In this document: positions 18,724 to 29,575 of the stretch, one piece after another
How positions within the stretch are numbered: position 1 is the stretch's first letter
Layout: each line of letters begins with the position of its first letter
DNA from: Halalkalibacter nanhaiisediminis
Lineage (GTDB): Bacteria; Bacillota; Bacilli; Bacillales; Bacillaceae_D
Reading direction: 5' to 3'
DNA length: 64,000 nucleotides
NCBI RefSeq assembly: GCF_007830185.1
Contig: NZ_VLKZ01000004.1
Location: 282,383 to 346,382, forward strand
Made by a program: the position numbers and the translations under genes
The notes under the pieces: generated by a model
Database searches by the model: none
Told to the model about the DNA's origin: nothing
Seen by the model: only the letters and a program-made list of their open reading frames with translations

Positions 18724-19167
18724 ATGGAATGGTCGTTGATGAAGTTTGAGGATTTTACGATCGATGAGCTTTATGAGGTTATTCGTTTTCGAATTGATGT
18801 ATTTGTTGTGGAGCAGAGCTGTCCATATCATGAGTTAGATGGTCTTGATCAGAACGCATTTCATCTACTTGGCTATGAAGAGGGAGAATTAGCTGCGTAT
18901 AGTCGACTATTTTCGCGTGGAATAGTGGCTGATGAGGCTTCAATTGGACGAGTGATTGTAAAAGAGAGCTTTCGTGGCCAAGGATATGGTCAGAGATTAC
19001 TGAGTGAATCAATTCGGCAAATGGAAGAGACGTTAAAGGAAAGCGAGATTGTCATACATGCGCAACTTCATTTACAACAGTTTTACGAGTCTTTTCGGTT
19101 TGAAAAGATATCTGAGAGCTATGATTTAGATGGTATTCCTCACATTGATATGATACGAAGACAGTAG
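18724..19167 (+). CDS. GNAT acetyltransferase of the ElaA family
   Basis: A GNAT N-acyltransferase of 147 residues. The start RFRIDVFVVEQSCPYHELDG matches the ElaA family, and the acetyl-CoA loop is RVIVKESFRGQGYGQRLL. No natural substrate is established for ElaA proteins. GGGAGTGAG precedes ATG 18724. It lies 13 bases before the AddB-like gene and is probably transcribed with it, though I see no functional reason. Confidence 0.85.
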   Translation: MEWSLMKFEDFTIDELYEVIRFRIDVFVVEQSCPYHELDGLDQNAFHLLGYEEGELAAYSRLFSRGIVADEASIGRVIVKESFRGQGYGQRLLSESIRQMEETLKESEIVIHAQLHLQQFYESFRFEKISESYDLDGIPHIDMIRRQ

Positions 19168-19180
19168 GAGGGGATGAAAC

Positions 19181-22060
19181 ATGAGTCAGCAGATCGTTTA
19201 TGGCACTCATCTAAAAGACATTGCAAACAAGGAACGTTTGGCTAATGTGTTCTCTGTACAAAAAGAAATGAAGAAGCCAGCTTTCTATGTATTGCCCTCA
19301 CATATGTGGCTACAAGCCGCACGACAAAAGCAGCCTGGTTTGCTTGTTACAACGTTTGATGATATTGCACAGTATCTCTTAAAGCAAGCGGGGTATACGT
19401 ATATATCCTTATCAGAGCAGGAGAGGTCGTTATTTTTTCAACAATTTATGAGGGAAGAAGGAGTCATTTTTGGCGACGATATTCATATAGGGAAAGCACA
19501 AGGCTATGCGGATACATATGGACAGGTGAAGCGTCTTGGATTAGCGCTTAATGACCTCCCCGCCTCTCTTCAGTCATTATATTCTCTATTTGCAAACTAC
19601 GAGAAAAAAGTCGTTCAGGAGCGAAATTTATTAGATCCTGAAAATATTATTTTACGTGCGATAAGTTATTTACAAGAAACGACTGACCCAATCAATGTAT
19701 CGATCATCACCATTGATGGCTACTATGATTTCAGTCCACTTCAAGCACTGCTTATTGAAGCTTTGAAAAAAGCTAATATTTCTGTAGAGGTTTATGTTCC
19801 GACTCATACACAATTAAATATTATCGATAGGACTGTGGCAGAGCTGGTGTCCATGGGTTTTTCAGACCAGCGACAAGAGGTAAGTGACGTTACTGCCTCG
19901 ATTGAAATGGAGTTGGTAGCAGCGACAACAAATGAGGAACAGTGGAGAGGTGTGATGGAAGAAATCACTCTTGGTACGCTTCCATTGAATGACGTTGGAG
20001 TGGTTGTTGTTGATGAAAAAAACGGAATGAAAGAGCTTGAACGCTATGCTTCCATGTATGATGTTCCTGTTAATAAATCGAAAAAACGACCGCTTTCAGC
20101 TACTTCGATCCATGCGTTTCTTTTAACAATTATCCAACAAACAGGTGCAATAAAAACAAAATGGGAACAGCTTCCGCTTGTTGAGCATATTCTTAGGCTC
20201 TATCAAGTTGGAGGGCTTGTTTACGCAAAACAGAAGCAAACCTTTTTACAGACAGGGCAGTGGAATGATCCAGATCATGAGCAACTATTTGAAGCCGTTT
20301 TTCAATTATCCTGGAAGAAAAGCGATCGCTTTGTTGCATACTTACGAAAGCTCGCAAGCTGGGCTGAGCAGTTATCAGTTGGTTCTTATTGGCAAGGCCG
20401 ATTTGAAGTAGAAACAGACGTACATAAATTAAAAGAGCTTGCTGATGAGTACAAAGCGTGGACACAGCTTGTTAACCAACTGAAGGAATATGAAAAGCTG
20501 TTAACGGAAAAAGGGTTAGAAGACCTTGAGCTAACGCTTGATTTATTTGCTGATTGGTTTAAAGAACTTGGTGAACGAACACATTTGTTTGAGCAGCGTG
20601 CAACGAAGAGTGGTTTGGCTGTTCATACATGGCGTGATGTCGGTCTATTTAAGGGAAAGAAGCTGTATGTTGTTGGAATGAATGAAGGTGTATTTCCTGC
20701 ATTGCATCATTTAAGTGGTTATCTTCATGAGAGAGATCTGATCGATAGCAAGGTGCTTTTCAGCCCACCGACACAAGCTCATTTTCGTGAAAAGCAGCAG
20801 GCGTATTTTGAGCAGCTTCCTTATTTAAGTGATTCAATTACATTCTCATATGTAAAAGGGATTGATCCTAGTCATCCGTTGCTTGCTTCCCCTTTGCTTG
20901 AGAGCTTGGAACAAGCAAAACGTCAGTGGTCATGGGATACGCGTATGCAGCAGGAATACGTGTTAACAGATAGGGATGAAAAAGAGAAGATTACGTTTCA
21001 TATTGGAAGAGGGTTTGAAGTCGAAGAGGTTCCTAGTGATGTTGAAAATGTGGTTGCGAGACTTAGACGGTTAGAAGAAGGACAGGAGCCAGTTTCCTTG
21101 CCGATAGATCAAGTTAAACCAGTCGTTTCAGTGACTGCACTAGAGAGTTATGTGCGATGTCCGTTTCGTTATGCAATGGAGAGAGTCCTTGAAGTTAGTG
21201 AAGCAGGAGCTGCCAAGGAGCAAGTGTCTCCGCTTGATATTGGTCAAATGGTCCATGCAATTATCGAAGAAATGTATAAAAAGCTTGATTTGATCGGAGT
21301 CCCTTTTGGGGAAGGATCAGACAAGTTAGCCAGTGTTCCTAATTTGTTAAATGAATTGTTTGAGGAGAAGTGGGAGCTTGTAGAAGAGCAAAGCCACGAA
21401 TTATCACGTCTTGATTTATTACTAACAAAGCAGGATTGGCAAAAACGCCTGCAAAGATGGTGGCAGGCGGAGAGAAAGCATTTCTGGGATAATCCAGCGT
21501 TATCACACATGTCAATTATGGCTCTTGAAAAAGCCATTCGCTTTGAATTTTTACTTAAAAATGGACAAATGCTTATTTTAGTTGGAAAAGCCGATCGAGT
21601 TGATCTAGCGAATGATGCCTTTGTCGTTTATGACTACAAAACGGGGAAGGCGAGTGTGAATAGCGAAGAGGTTCGGGCTGGCTTGAAGCTGCAGCTACCT
21701 TTATATGCGTTCGCGATTCGGGCAGAATTAGAACAACAACAGGGGAGGACGATCACAGCAGATGGCGCTACGTATATTTCGTTGAAAGAACCAAGCAAGC
21801 GTGCGGGAAATGGCATGTGGCGTCCAGAGCAAGTTGAGAAAGGCTCGAAGTATTTCGTTTCTTCTTTTTGTAAAAATCGTGAGGAGACACTTGGAACAGA
21901 GGCTTTTTTAGAACAGTATGAGTTAAAGGAACGTATTGAGCAAATCTGGAACGGCATGCAGACTAATTTTCCTGTCCAACCCCTAGATTGTGCAAGTCAC
22001 TGTCCATTTCGTTCAGTCTGTCGTGTAACGGACGAGAAAAAAGAAGAACATGCACTATAA
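19181..22060 (+). CDS. AddB-like nuclease with Fe-S cysteines, no Walker A
   Basis: A protein of 959 residues resembling the AddB subunit of helicase-nucleases that process DNA double-strand ends. A PD-(D/E)XK nuclease domain lies at the C-terminus: IGQMVHAIIEEMYKK, GKADRVDL and VVYDYKTGKAS supply the His, Asp and Asp-x-Lys residues. Cys660 in VRCPFRYAMERVL and Cys937, 941 and 947 match the four iron-sulfur cysteines of AddB, although AddB spaces the last three as C-x2-C-x5-C and here it is C-x3-C-x5-C. The N-terminus lacks the GxxGxGK nucleotide loop that opens Bacillus AddB, and the protein is about 200 residues shorter. The partner helicase follows. Confidence 0.82.
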   Translation: MSQQIVYGTHLKDIANKERLANVFSVQKEMKKPAFYVLPSHMWLQAARQKQPGLLVTTFDDIAQYLLKQAGYTYISLSEQERSLFFQQFMREEGVIFGDDIHIGKAQGYADTYGQVKRLGLALNDLPASLQSLYSLFANYEKKVVQERNLLDPENIILRAISYLQETTDPINVSIITIDGYYDFSPLQALLIEALKKANISVEVYVPTHTQLNIIDRTVAELVSMGFSDQRQEVSDVTASIEMELVAATTNEEQWRGVMEEITLGTLPLNDVGVVVVDEKNGMKELERYASMYDVPVNKSKKRPLSATSIHAFLLTIIQQTGAIKTKWEQLPLVEHILRLYQVGGLVYAKQKQTFLQTGQWNDPDHEQLFEAVFQLSWKKSDRFVAYLRKLASWAEQLSVGSYWQGRFEVETDVHKLKELADEYKAWTQLVNQLKEYEKLLTEKGLEDLELTLDLFADWFKELGERTHLFEQRATKSGLAVHTWRDVGLFKGKKLYVVGMNEGVFPALHHLSGYLHERDLIDSKVLFSPPTQAHFREKQQAYFEQLPYLSDSITFSYVKGIDPSHPLLASPLLESLEQAKRQWSWDTRMQQEYVLTDRDEKEKITFHIGRGFEVEEVPSDVENVVARLRRLEEGQEPVSLPIDQVKPVVSVTALESYVRCPFRYAMERVLEVSEAGAAKEQVSPLDIGQMVHAIIEEMYKKLDLIGVPFGEGSDKLASVPNLLNELFEEKWELVEEQSHELSRLDLLLTKQDWQKRLQRWWQAERKHFWDNPALSHMSIMALEKAIRFEFLLKNGQMLILVGKADRVDLANDAFVVYDYKTGKASVNSEEVRAGLKLQLPLYAFAIRAELEQQQGRTITADGATYISLKEPSKRAGNGMWRPEQVEKGSKYFVSSFCKNREETLGTEAFLEQYELKERIEQIWNGMQTNFPVQPLDCASHCPFRSVCRVTDEKKEEHAL

Positions 22061-22104
22061 ATATAGTTTATTAAAATAACCGAGATAGAAAGCAGGTGAG
22101 TCTC

Positions 22105-25100
22105 ATGCAATTCAATGATGCCCAACGACAAGCGATTACGAGTGTGCAGCCACTCGTTCTTGTCTCTGCTGGTGCTGGATCTGGAAAGACGAGAATTTTA
22201 ACAGAACGTTTTGTTCATTTATGTGAGCTAAGATTAGAGGATAAAGATAATGCGGCAGGAGCAACCGTGGATGAGATGGTCGCCATCACTTTTACGGAGA
22301 AAGCTGCTCGGGAAATGAAGGATCGGATACGTAAGCGATTGGCTGAAAAGGAAGCGGAGGCTAGTGAGGAAAGAGCACGCGCATTTTGGCAGGAGCAAAA
22401 GGAAGCGGTCGAGCGTGCTCATATTTCGACGTTTCACAGCTTTTGTCAGCGCCTATTAAGTCAGCATGCGATGGCAGCTAACCTTCCTCCTAAAACACGT
22501 GTCCTTGATGATATGGAAGCAAGAAGGGCAAAAAGAACGATCATGAAATCGTTGCTTGAGGAACGCCACTTTCTTGAGCGAGCGACTCCTCTATTAGAAG
22601 TGATGAGTAAGCAGCAGTTAATGGAATCTATTGAGCAGATTCATGATGATATTCGTGAATTTGTCATTGGTGAGGAAGCGATTTCCTATTTACATGTTAC
22701 GGACATGCTAAAAACTCAGTCCGCTGCTAAAAAGCAAAAACAGCTTGAATCGGTGCAGGTGTTTCATCAACAAGCACTTCGCTGTGTGGCTGCTTTTCCT
22801 CCTTCAGATGAATTAACGAAAGCTCAACAAAATCATGTCGATCGAATTAAAGATGCATTTTCAACATTATCTGAACCAAGTGAACCTGAGTCTTACATCA
22901 CATTTCTAAATGAGATTATGCCGAGTAGGTCTGATAAAAAATGGAATGAGAAAGCTCCAGCTTTATATGAGCTGTATGTTGATTATTGGAAGCCTTTAAA
23001 GGATAGCTGGAAGGATATTGGTGGAGATATATCAATTGATGAGCAAATAACCGTTTACGTTCAGTCTATCGTAGATCTTCTGCAAGAATTTGCGGTCAGA
23101 TATGCGCGTGAAAAAGAACAAGTAGGAGCACTTGATTTTACTGACCTTCAGCAAAAAGCGGTGGCGTTGCTTACTAATCCAATGATTAAAGAAGCATGTC
23201 AGCGCCAATTTCGCCATATGATGGTTGATGAATTTCAAGATACAAATCGCCTTCAGCTGGCGATGTTAGAGAGAATTGAGCCAATGTTTCAATTTATTGT
23301 AGGCGATCAAAAACAATCGATTTATCGGTTCCGTGGTGCAAACGTTGCCTTAATGAACGAGAGGGAAGATATTGCAGTAAAAGAAGAGTGGGCTGAAGCC
23401 ATCTTAATGAATACGAATTACAGAACGTCCGCTCCAATTATTGAGGCTGTCAATAAACTGTTTGCCCATGCGATGACATCTGTGCGAACGAAGGCATATG
23501 AGACTGTTTATACGCCTCTAACAGCTGGTCGAAATGGAGAAAGAGAAAATGAAAAACGTGTTGAATTGACTGTTCTTCCAAAAGATGAGGAAAGAGAGAC
23601 AAACACCTACCAAGCACTGGCTAATAGAATGAGTGAAATGATTCAATTAGGGCTTCCTCATGTTCAAAAAGGAGATGTGTGGGTTCGACCGACTTGGGGA
23701 GATATCGCGATTCTCATACCAGCTCGTTCTCATCTTCTTACCCTTGAAAAGGCTCTAAATAATCTAGGCATTCCTTATGTCGTAAGCGGTGGGATCGGAT
23801 TTTACCAACGACAAGAAATTATCGATTTTGTCACGCTTCTGCGTTGGTTGAATCGTCCGTTTGAAGATGTTCATCTACTTGCGATTTTACGAAGCCCACT
23901 GTGCGGGTTAACTGTCGCTGACTTTTTAGCGATGAAAGAGGGCTTAGATGAAACGGAAGCTTTTTATCAGTTAATGTATGAAGAAGAACACTCGTCATTT
24001 GATCGTCTTCCAAGTGCGATTAAAGAAGCGAGCCAGTTGGTGAAGGGCTGGCTTGAGAGATGGACACCATTTCGCTTTCACCAATCGCTTAAGGATATCT
24101 TAATGGAGTTGTTTTCAGATACTGGTCTTAGATCGTCGCTATTGCTTCAAACAAATGGTTTACAAAAAGTGAGAAACGTGGAGAAGCTGATTGAGGTCAT
24201 AGTAAGTAGTAATCACATGGAGCTTGAAACAATATTAGCTGAATTAGATGAAAGAATGCTTTTGAGTGAAAAGGAAGGAGAATCAGAGGTTGAACGAATA
24301 GATGGGGATGTTGTCCAAATTATGACTGTCCATGCTTCAAAAGGTCTTGAATTTCCGATTGTCTGTCTTCCTCATTTAGATCGTAACATTCGCGGAGATA
24401 AAGGGAGGATTCGCTTCCATCCTGAACTTGGAATCGTATTCAATCTTGAGAAAGAGGGAGAAGAGTTAGATGACAAGTTAATCCCCTATCAAACTCCAGG
24501 TTATTCAATTGTAAAGGATTTGGCTGATGCTGAAGCGAGAGAAGAATCAAAACGTTTATTTTATGTGGCGATGACGCGAGCGCGTGATTATTTGTATATG
24601 ATTGGTGAGGAATCAAATGCTTATGATACATGGCTTAAACTTGTCGAAACAGCAATGGAGGAAACAGAGCTAGAATCGAAGGTGATAAAGTCTGAAGAGA
24701 GCCAAGCGCAATCTCGCTTTGAGAAGGTATCTGAGAGTTACTCTTTACCGAAACGAGTTCAAAAGCAAGAAATGCCATTATCACTATCTGTTTCAGAGGT
24801 TTTGACCTTTATCAAGGATCCACTTGAGTATTTCAACCGTTTTGTTGTTGGTTTGCCTTTTGCCGAATCAAAAGAAGATTTAGATCATACGCTTAAAGAA
24901 AAATCTATTGTTGATCCTTCGCGTCTTGGAACACTTGTCCATCGTGCATGTGAACTACGAGATTATGGTTTATCCATAGAAGGAGCAATCACAGCGGCAT
25001 TGAGTGAAGAGGAAGAGATCATTGATAGTGCTACATATGAGATAGAGATGAGCAGATTGATGGGAAATTACACAGACGAACAACGCGAACAGCTCGGAAA

Positions 25101-25485
25101 TGTCATTGCTAATGAGTGGTCCTTTATTGTGAATATTGAAGGAGTAGAATTAATCGGTGAAATCGATAAAGTTGTTGTGAAAAATGGGAAGCTAGCCATT
25201 ATTGATTTTAAAACAAATAAGATCAAATCTTCTGGTGAGGAGCTGCTTGAATTTTACCGCCCTCAGCTTTATTTATACAAAATGGCGTACGAAGAACAGA
25301 CAGGTGAAAAAATTGATTCGACATCTTTATATGTCCTTAGAGATGCAATACAGCCGCTTCATACAGTCGTTGTAAAACAAGGAGAAGAGGATGCTGTTAG
25401 GGTAGCGATTCAAACGATCAAATCATTACGAATTAGTCGAGCTAGGAAAGAAGCATATCAAGCACTTAAGAAACAGCATGGATGA
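22105..25485 (+). CDS. AddA-like UvrD-family helicase-nuclease
   Basis: A superfamily 1A helicase of 1126 residues with a C-terminal nuclease. Walker A is AGAGSGKT at 22-29. Further motifs are TFTEKAAREMKDR, MVDEFQDTN, GDQKQSIYRFRGAN, VQIMTVHASKGLEFPIV and LFYVAMTRARDYLY. The RecB-type nuclease shows GTLVHRAC, GEIDKV and AIIDFKTNKI. All catalytic motifs appear intact. Its sequence differs from canonical Bacillus AddA, which begins with a longer lead and has AAAAGSGKTAVLVERM. ATG 22105 follows AGCAGGTGA; an in-frame GTG lies at 22096. It starts 44 bases after the AddB-like gene, and the pair probably forms one DNA-end-processing complex. Confidence 0.85.
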   Translation: MQFNDAQRQAITSVQPLVLVSAGAGSGKTRILTERFVHLCELRLEDKDNAAGATVDEMVAITFTEKAAREMKDRIRKRLAEKEAEASEERARAFWQEQKEAVERAHISTFHSFCQRLLSQHAMAANLPPKTRVLDDMEARRAKRTIMKSLLEERHFLERATPLLEVMSKQQLMESIEQIHDDIREFVIGEEAISYLHVTDMLKTQSAAKKQKQLESVQVFHQQALRCVAAFPPSDELTKAQQNHVDRIKDAFSTLSEPSEPESYITFLNEIMPSRSDKKWNEKAPALYELYVDYWKPLKDSWKDIGGDISIDEQITVYVQSIVDLLQEFAVRYAREKEQVGALDFTDLQQKAVALLTNPMIKEACQRQFRHMMVDEFQDTNRLQLAMLERIEPMFQFIVGDQKQSIYRFRGANVALMNEREDIAVKEEWAEAILMNTNYRTSAPIIEAVNKLFAHAMTSVRTKAYETVYTPLTAGRNGERENEKRVELTVLPKDEERETNTYQALANRMSEMIQLGLPHVQKGDVWVRPTWGDIAILIPARSHLLTLEKALNNLGIPYVVSGGIGFYQRQEIIDFVTLLRWLNRPFEDVHLLAILRSPLCGLTVADFLAMKEGLDETEAFYQLMYEEEHSSFDRLPSAIKEASQLVKGWLERWTPFRFHQSLKDILMELFSDTGLRSSLLLQTNGLQKVRNVEKLIEVIVSSNHMELETILAELDERMLLSEKEGESEVERIDGDVVQIMTVHASKGLEFPIVCLPHLDRNIRGDKGRIRFHPELGIVFNLEKEGEELDDKLIPYQTPGYSIVKDLADAEAREESKRLFYVAMTRARDYLYMIGEESNAYDTWLKLVETAMEETELESKVIKSEESQAQSRFEKVSESYSLPKRVQKQEMPLSLSVSEVLTFIKDPLEYFNRFVVGLPFAESKEDLDHTLKEKSIVDPSRLGTLVHRACELRDYGLSIEGAITAALSEEEEIIDSATYEIEMSRLMGNYTDEQREQLGNVIANEWSFIVNIEGVELIGEIDKVVVKNGKLAIIDFKTNKIKSSGEELLEFYRPQLYLYKMAYEEQTGEKIDSTSLYVLRDAIQPLHTVVVKQGEEDAVRVAIQTIKSLRISRARKEAYQALKKQHG

Positions 25486-25575
25486 AGGTAGAAGATATAG
25501 TATAATTAACTAAAAAAAGATGGTCTTTTGTGTCTGATCTGTTGAAAATTTATCGTAAGAAAGTGATGGAGTATA

Positions 25576-27264
25576 ATGAATCAATCTGAGATCGAGAAAA
25601 GACTGAGAGAAAGTGAAGAGCAATATCGTTCTCTTTTCCGTTACAGTACAAATGCAATGTTTGTGTTAAATCGATTAGGTCAGTTTGAACAAGTGAATCC
25701 AGCCACTTCAAGAATGACAGGATATGTAGAAGATGAGTTGGTGATGATGCATTTTAACGAGCTCGTCTTTGAGCAGGGTCACAAATTAGCTCAGGATTTT
25801 GTGCAACGTGCTTTGAAAGGATCTTCTGAGACGTTCGATATTGAACTAAGACACCGCTTGAAACAAAAATTATTCGTTCATCTAACACTAGTGCCTAACG
25901 AGATAAATGGAGAGATTAAAGGTGTTATTGGGGTTGCTGAAGACATAACAAAACGTAAACAAGATGAGCAAAAAATAAAAAGGATGGCAAATGAAGATGA
26001 GTTAACAGGATTGCCAAATCGTCGCTCTTTAACTGAGCATCTTGCTACTGCTATCACCTTAGCAGATCGCAATAATGAGCAACTTGCTGTCTTGTTTATT
26101 GATTTGGATCGTTTTAAGTTAGTCAATGATACACTGGGTCATATTTTGGGTGACAAAGCGTTAAAGGAAATGGGTAAACGAATTAATGAAGGGTTACAAG
26201 AAGAGGCAATCTTGGCAAGAATGGATGGGGATGAATTTATTGCTCTCATACCTCGTTTATCCTCACTGGAACAAGCGACGGAGGTAGCTTCTCAACTATT
26301 AGAATGGATAAAACAACCACTACTTATTGATGGATATGAGTTTACATTGACAGGAAGTATAGGGATTGCGATGTATCCTGATAGTGGGGACAATGTTGAA
26401 TTACTTATAAAATGTGCTGATGCTGCCATGTACTCTGCAAAGACAAAGGGAGGCGATGTATTCGAAAAGTATGAGGAGAATATGCGTTACAAATTCTTTG
26501 AACGATTTCATGTCGAAAATGACCTACGTCGAGCACTTGAAAAAGGAGAGTTCTTTCTCTATTTTCAACCGCAATTTGATGCAGTGACAAACGAGTTGTG
26601 TGGGGAAGAAGTTTTAGTAAGATGGTTTCATCCCGAGGAGGGGGTAACAAGCCCTAATAAATTTATTGCAATAGCAGAGGAAACGGGTTTAATCATTCCT
26701 ATTGGTAAATGGATTTTACGACAAGCGTGTTTGCAGAAAAAAAAGTGGATTGATTTAGGTTATCCTCATGTGTCGATGTCAGTGAACTTATCGTTAAGAC
26801 AATTTCTCCAGCAAAATATTGTAGAAACAGTAAAAGATATTTTAGAGGAATCACAACTTCCTCCTCATTTACTTGAAATCGAAGTGACGGAAAGTGTGAC
26901 GATTGATATCGAGCGGACGATTGATATATTGAAGCGATTAACAGCTCTCGGTATTAAGATCAGCCTTGATGACTTCGGTACAGGATATAGTTCATTGCAG
27001 TATGTGAGTCAATTGCCTATCCAAGAGTTGAAAATTGATCAGTCCTTTGTTCGAAACATTGGTAAAGGACAAAATAGTGAAGGCATTATTGCAATGATTA
27101 TTAATTTGGCCCATTTTTTAAATTTAAAAGTCATTGCAGAGGGTGTGGAAACCGAAGCTCAGCTTTCATACTTAGTGAAGCAACGATGTGATAAGGTTCA
27201 AGGCTATTTCCATTCAAGACCTTTATCTGTTGAGGAGTATGAGTTATTTTTGCAGCAAATTTGA
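25576..27264 (+). CDS. PAS-GGDEF-EAL cyclic-di-GMP protein
   Basis: A soluble protein of 562 residues: a PAS sensor (about 8-125), a GGDEF domain (about 135-295) and an EAL domain (about 310-560). The cyclase signature is altered to MDGDEF, so synthesis activity is uncertain although DGDEF variants can be active. The EAL motif reads EEVLVRW, an EVL variant, and the other catalytic segments [31 protein letters not shown] and VIAEGVET are present. Phosphodiesterase activity is therefore likely. ATG 25576 has a GATGGAG site. The next genes are cheA-W-Y, suggesting a link to motility. Confidence 0.9.
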   Translation: MNQSEIEKRLRESEEQYRSLFRYSTNAMFVLNRLGQFEQVNPATSRMTGYVEDELVMMHFNELVFEQGHKLAQDFVQRALKGSSETFDIELRHRLKQKLFVHLTLVPNEINGEIKGVIGVAEDITKRKQDEQKIKRMANEDELTGLPNRRSLTEHLATAITLADRNNEQLAVLFIDLDRFKLVNDTLGHILGDKALKEMGKRINEGLQEEAILARMDGDEFIALIPRLSSLEQATEVASQLLEWIKQPLLIDGYEFTLTGSIGIAMYPDSGDNVELLIKCADAAMYSAKTKGGDVFEKYEENMRYKFFERFHVENDLRRALEKGEFFLYFQPQFDAVTNELCGEEVLVRWFHPEEGVTSPNKFIAIAEETGLIIPIGKWILRQACLQKKKWIDLGYPHVSMSVNLSLRQFLQQNIVETVKDILEESQLPPHLLEIEVTESVTIDIERTIDILKRLTALGIKISLDDFGTGYSSLQYVSQLPIQELKIDQSFVRNIGKGQNSEGIIAMIINLAHFLNLKVIAEGVETEAQLSYLVKQRCDKVQGYFHSRPLSVEEYELFLQQI

Positions 27265-27504
27265 TGCAAGGCGAACTCAACCCCTTAAACAACGTAGAGA
27301 ATGTTTTTGTTTCTGCTTTAAACTATATAGTCAGTAAATAGTACAAAAAATGATAATTCTTTAAAACTATTTCCTATTTCCTACACAGAATCAGCTTATT
27401 TCTATTTAAAATATGCTATCATTATAAAAAAGCTCCGCATGTCGTTTGCAAATTACGAAGTGAACCTCATCGGCAAAAAAGTGAACATCGAGGTGAATAG
27501 AATC

Positions 27505-29550
27505 TTGGTTAACTCAGAGTATCTAGATGTCTTTCTTGACGAGAGTCAGGAACATCTTCAAGCGATTAACGACAATCTATTAAAATTGGAGCAAGCGCCT
27601 GATGATTTATCGATTGTAGGGGAAGTATTTCGTTCTGCCCACACTCTTAAAGGGATGGCGGCTACAATGGGATTTGAGGACCTTGCTCATTTAACTCATA
27701 ACATGGAAAACGTCTTGGATCTAATACGTAATCAAAAGTTACATGCGACTTCAGAAGTACTTGATGTTGTTTTTGCAGCAGTTGATGATCTTGAAGCAAT
27801 GGTGACTGATATTGCAGGTGGTGGCGATGGAAAGCGTGATGTATCTGAAGTAGTAGCTCTGCTTGAAATTATTGAAAAGGGAGAATCGCCAGCTGCTGCT
27901 ACAGTAGAGGCAACAGGAGTAGAGGTCGAAGCTGTAGACATTTTAGAAGAAACGTATGATGAGTTCGAACGTACGGTTATCCAGCAATCCGCTGAGCAAG
28001 GTTATGTTACTTATCAAATTAGAGTAACATTAGACGAACGAGCGATGTTAAAAGCAGCTCGTGTCTTTATGGTGTTTGAGATACTTGAACAAATTGGTGA
28101 AGTGATTAAATCAACCCCATCTACTGAATATTTGGAAGAGGAAAAATTTGATCAAGATTTTCTCGTTACGCTTGTTTCAAAAGTTGAGGGTGAGGAAATC
28201 AAGCAACGTATTTTAAAAGTATCAGAGATTACAAATGTAGCTGTTCATCAAGTGGACATTGAGAAGCTTTCTTTAAGGATAGAAGCAGAAAAAAAAGAAG
28301 CGACTTCTGAAATGAACGATGAAAAACAAGTGAGCAGTACTAAAGCACCTGTTAATCAGAAGGAATCTACCTCTGTTCAGCCAAAGAAATCTCAAGGGGA
28401 TTCTAATAAGACGATTCGTGTAAACATTGAGCGTTTGGATGTTTTAATGAATTTATTTGAAGAGCTTGTCATTGATCGTGGACGCCTAGAGCAAATTGCG
28501 AGTGAGCTTCGTAATAGTGAATTGAATGAAACCGTTGAAAGAATGTCACGAATTTCAGGAGATTTACAAGAGATTATTCTGAATATGCGGATGATGCCTG
28601 TTGAACAAGTGTTTAATCGCTTCCCACGTATGGTCAGAAGCTTATCAAAAGACTTGAATAAAAAGGTTAATCTTGAAATTAGTGGTGCAGAAACAGAACT
28701 TGATCGAACCATTATCGATGAAATTGGAGATCCACTTGTTCATCTGCTACGAAATTCAATTGATCATGGTATTGAAACGCCAGATAAGCGCCGTGAGCTT
28801 GGTAAACCAGAAGAAGGTACCGTTCGATTAAAAGCATATCATAGCGGCAACAACGTCTTCATTGAAATTGAGGATGATGGTGCTGGGATTGACCGTGAAA
28901 AAGTACTTAGAAAAGCTCTTACAAATGGGATTGTAACAGAAGAAGAGGCAGAGAAATTAACAGATCAACAAGTTTTTGGTTTGCTATTTGCCTCTGGATT
29001 TAGTACAGCAGAGAAAATTACTGATGTTTCTGGGCGTGGGGTTGGTCTTGATGTCGTTCGGAATACTTTTGAGTCATTAGGTGGAATTGTTACTGTAAAT
29101 TCGGTTCTTGGAAAAGGATCTATTTTCTCCATACAATTGCCGCTTACGCTTTCCATTATCGATGTCATGCTTGTTGAAGTGAAGGAGGAAAAATACGCAA
29201 TTCCGTTATCCTCCATCGTGGAAACAGCTATTGTCAATAAACAGGATGTGTATAGTGCGCATAATCAAAAGGTCATTGATTTCCGTGGGAAGGTCGTTCC
29301 GCTTGTTTTCTTAAAGGAAATATTCCAAATACCAGGTGATCAACCAGAAGACGAATTCTACTCACTTGTTATTGTTCATAAAGGTGATAAAGTAGCAGGA
29401 CTTGTAGTCGATTCTTTAATCGGCCAGCATGATATAGTGCTAAAATCGCTCGGTAATTATTTAAAAGACGTTTTTGCGATTTCTGGAGCAACTATTTTAG
29501 GCAATGGTCAGGTTGCACTTATCGTCGATTCCAATGCATTAATCAAGTAA
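27505..29550 (+). CDS. cheA: Chemotaxis histidine kinase CheA
   Basis: The kinase that signals from chemoreceptors to CheY. The Hpt domain carries phospho-acceptor His46 in FRSAHTLKGMAATMG. A CheY-binding region, a dimerisation domain and the HATPase follow, with LLRNSIDHGIETPDKR, DDGAGIDREK and SGRGVGLDVV, then a CheW-like C-terminal domain. The frame is open back to ATG 27439, but that codon has no ribosome binding site. GAGGTGA at 27490-27496 lies eight bases before TTG 27505, which gives 681 residues starting MVNSEYLDVFLDES, the normal CheA N-terminus. It heads a compact cheA-cheW-cheY cluster without the flagellar genes that surround cheA in Bacillus subtilis. Confidence 0.93.
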   Translation: MVNSEYLDVFLDESQEHLQAINDNLLKLEQAPDDLSIVGEVFRSAHTLKGMAATMGFEDLAHLTHNMENVLDLIRNQKLHATSEVLDVVFAAVDDLEAMVTDIAGGGDGKRDVSEVVALLEIIEKGESPAAATVEATGVEVEAVDILEETYDEFERTVIQQSAEQGYVTYQIRVTLDERAMLKAARVFMVFEILEQIGEVIKSTPSTEYLEEEKFDQDFLVTLVSKVEGEEIKQRILKVSEITNVAVHQVDIEKLSLRIEAEKKEATSEMNDEKQVSSTKAPVNQKESTSVQPKKSQGDSNKTIRVNIERLDVLMNLFEELVIDRGRLEQIASELRNSELNETVERMSRISGDLQEIILNMRMMPVEQVFNRFPRMVRSLSKDLNKKVNLEISGAETELDRTIIDEIGDPLVHLLRNSIDHGIETPDKRRELGKPEEGTVRLKAYHSGNNVFIEIEDDGAGIDREKVLRKALTNGIVTEEEAEKLTDQQVFGLLFASGFSTAEKITDVSGRGVGLDVVRNTFESLGGIVTVNSVLGKGSIFSIQLPLTLSIIDVMLVEVKEEKYAIPLSSIVETAIVNKQDVYSAHNQKVIDFRGKVVPLVFLKEIFQIPGDQPEDEFYSLVIVHKGDKVAGLVVDSLIGQHDIVLKSLGNYLKDVFAISGATILGNGQVALIVDSNALIK

Positions 29551-29575
29551 CTTTATCAGAGGGAGGCCTCTCACG

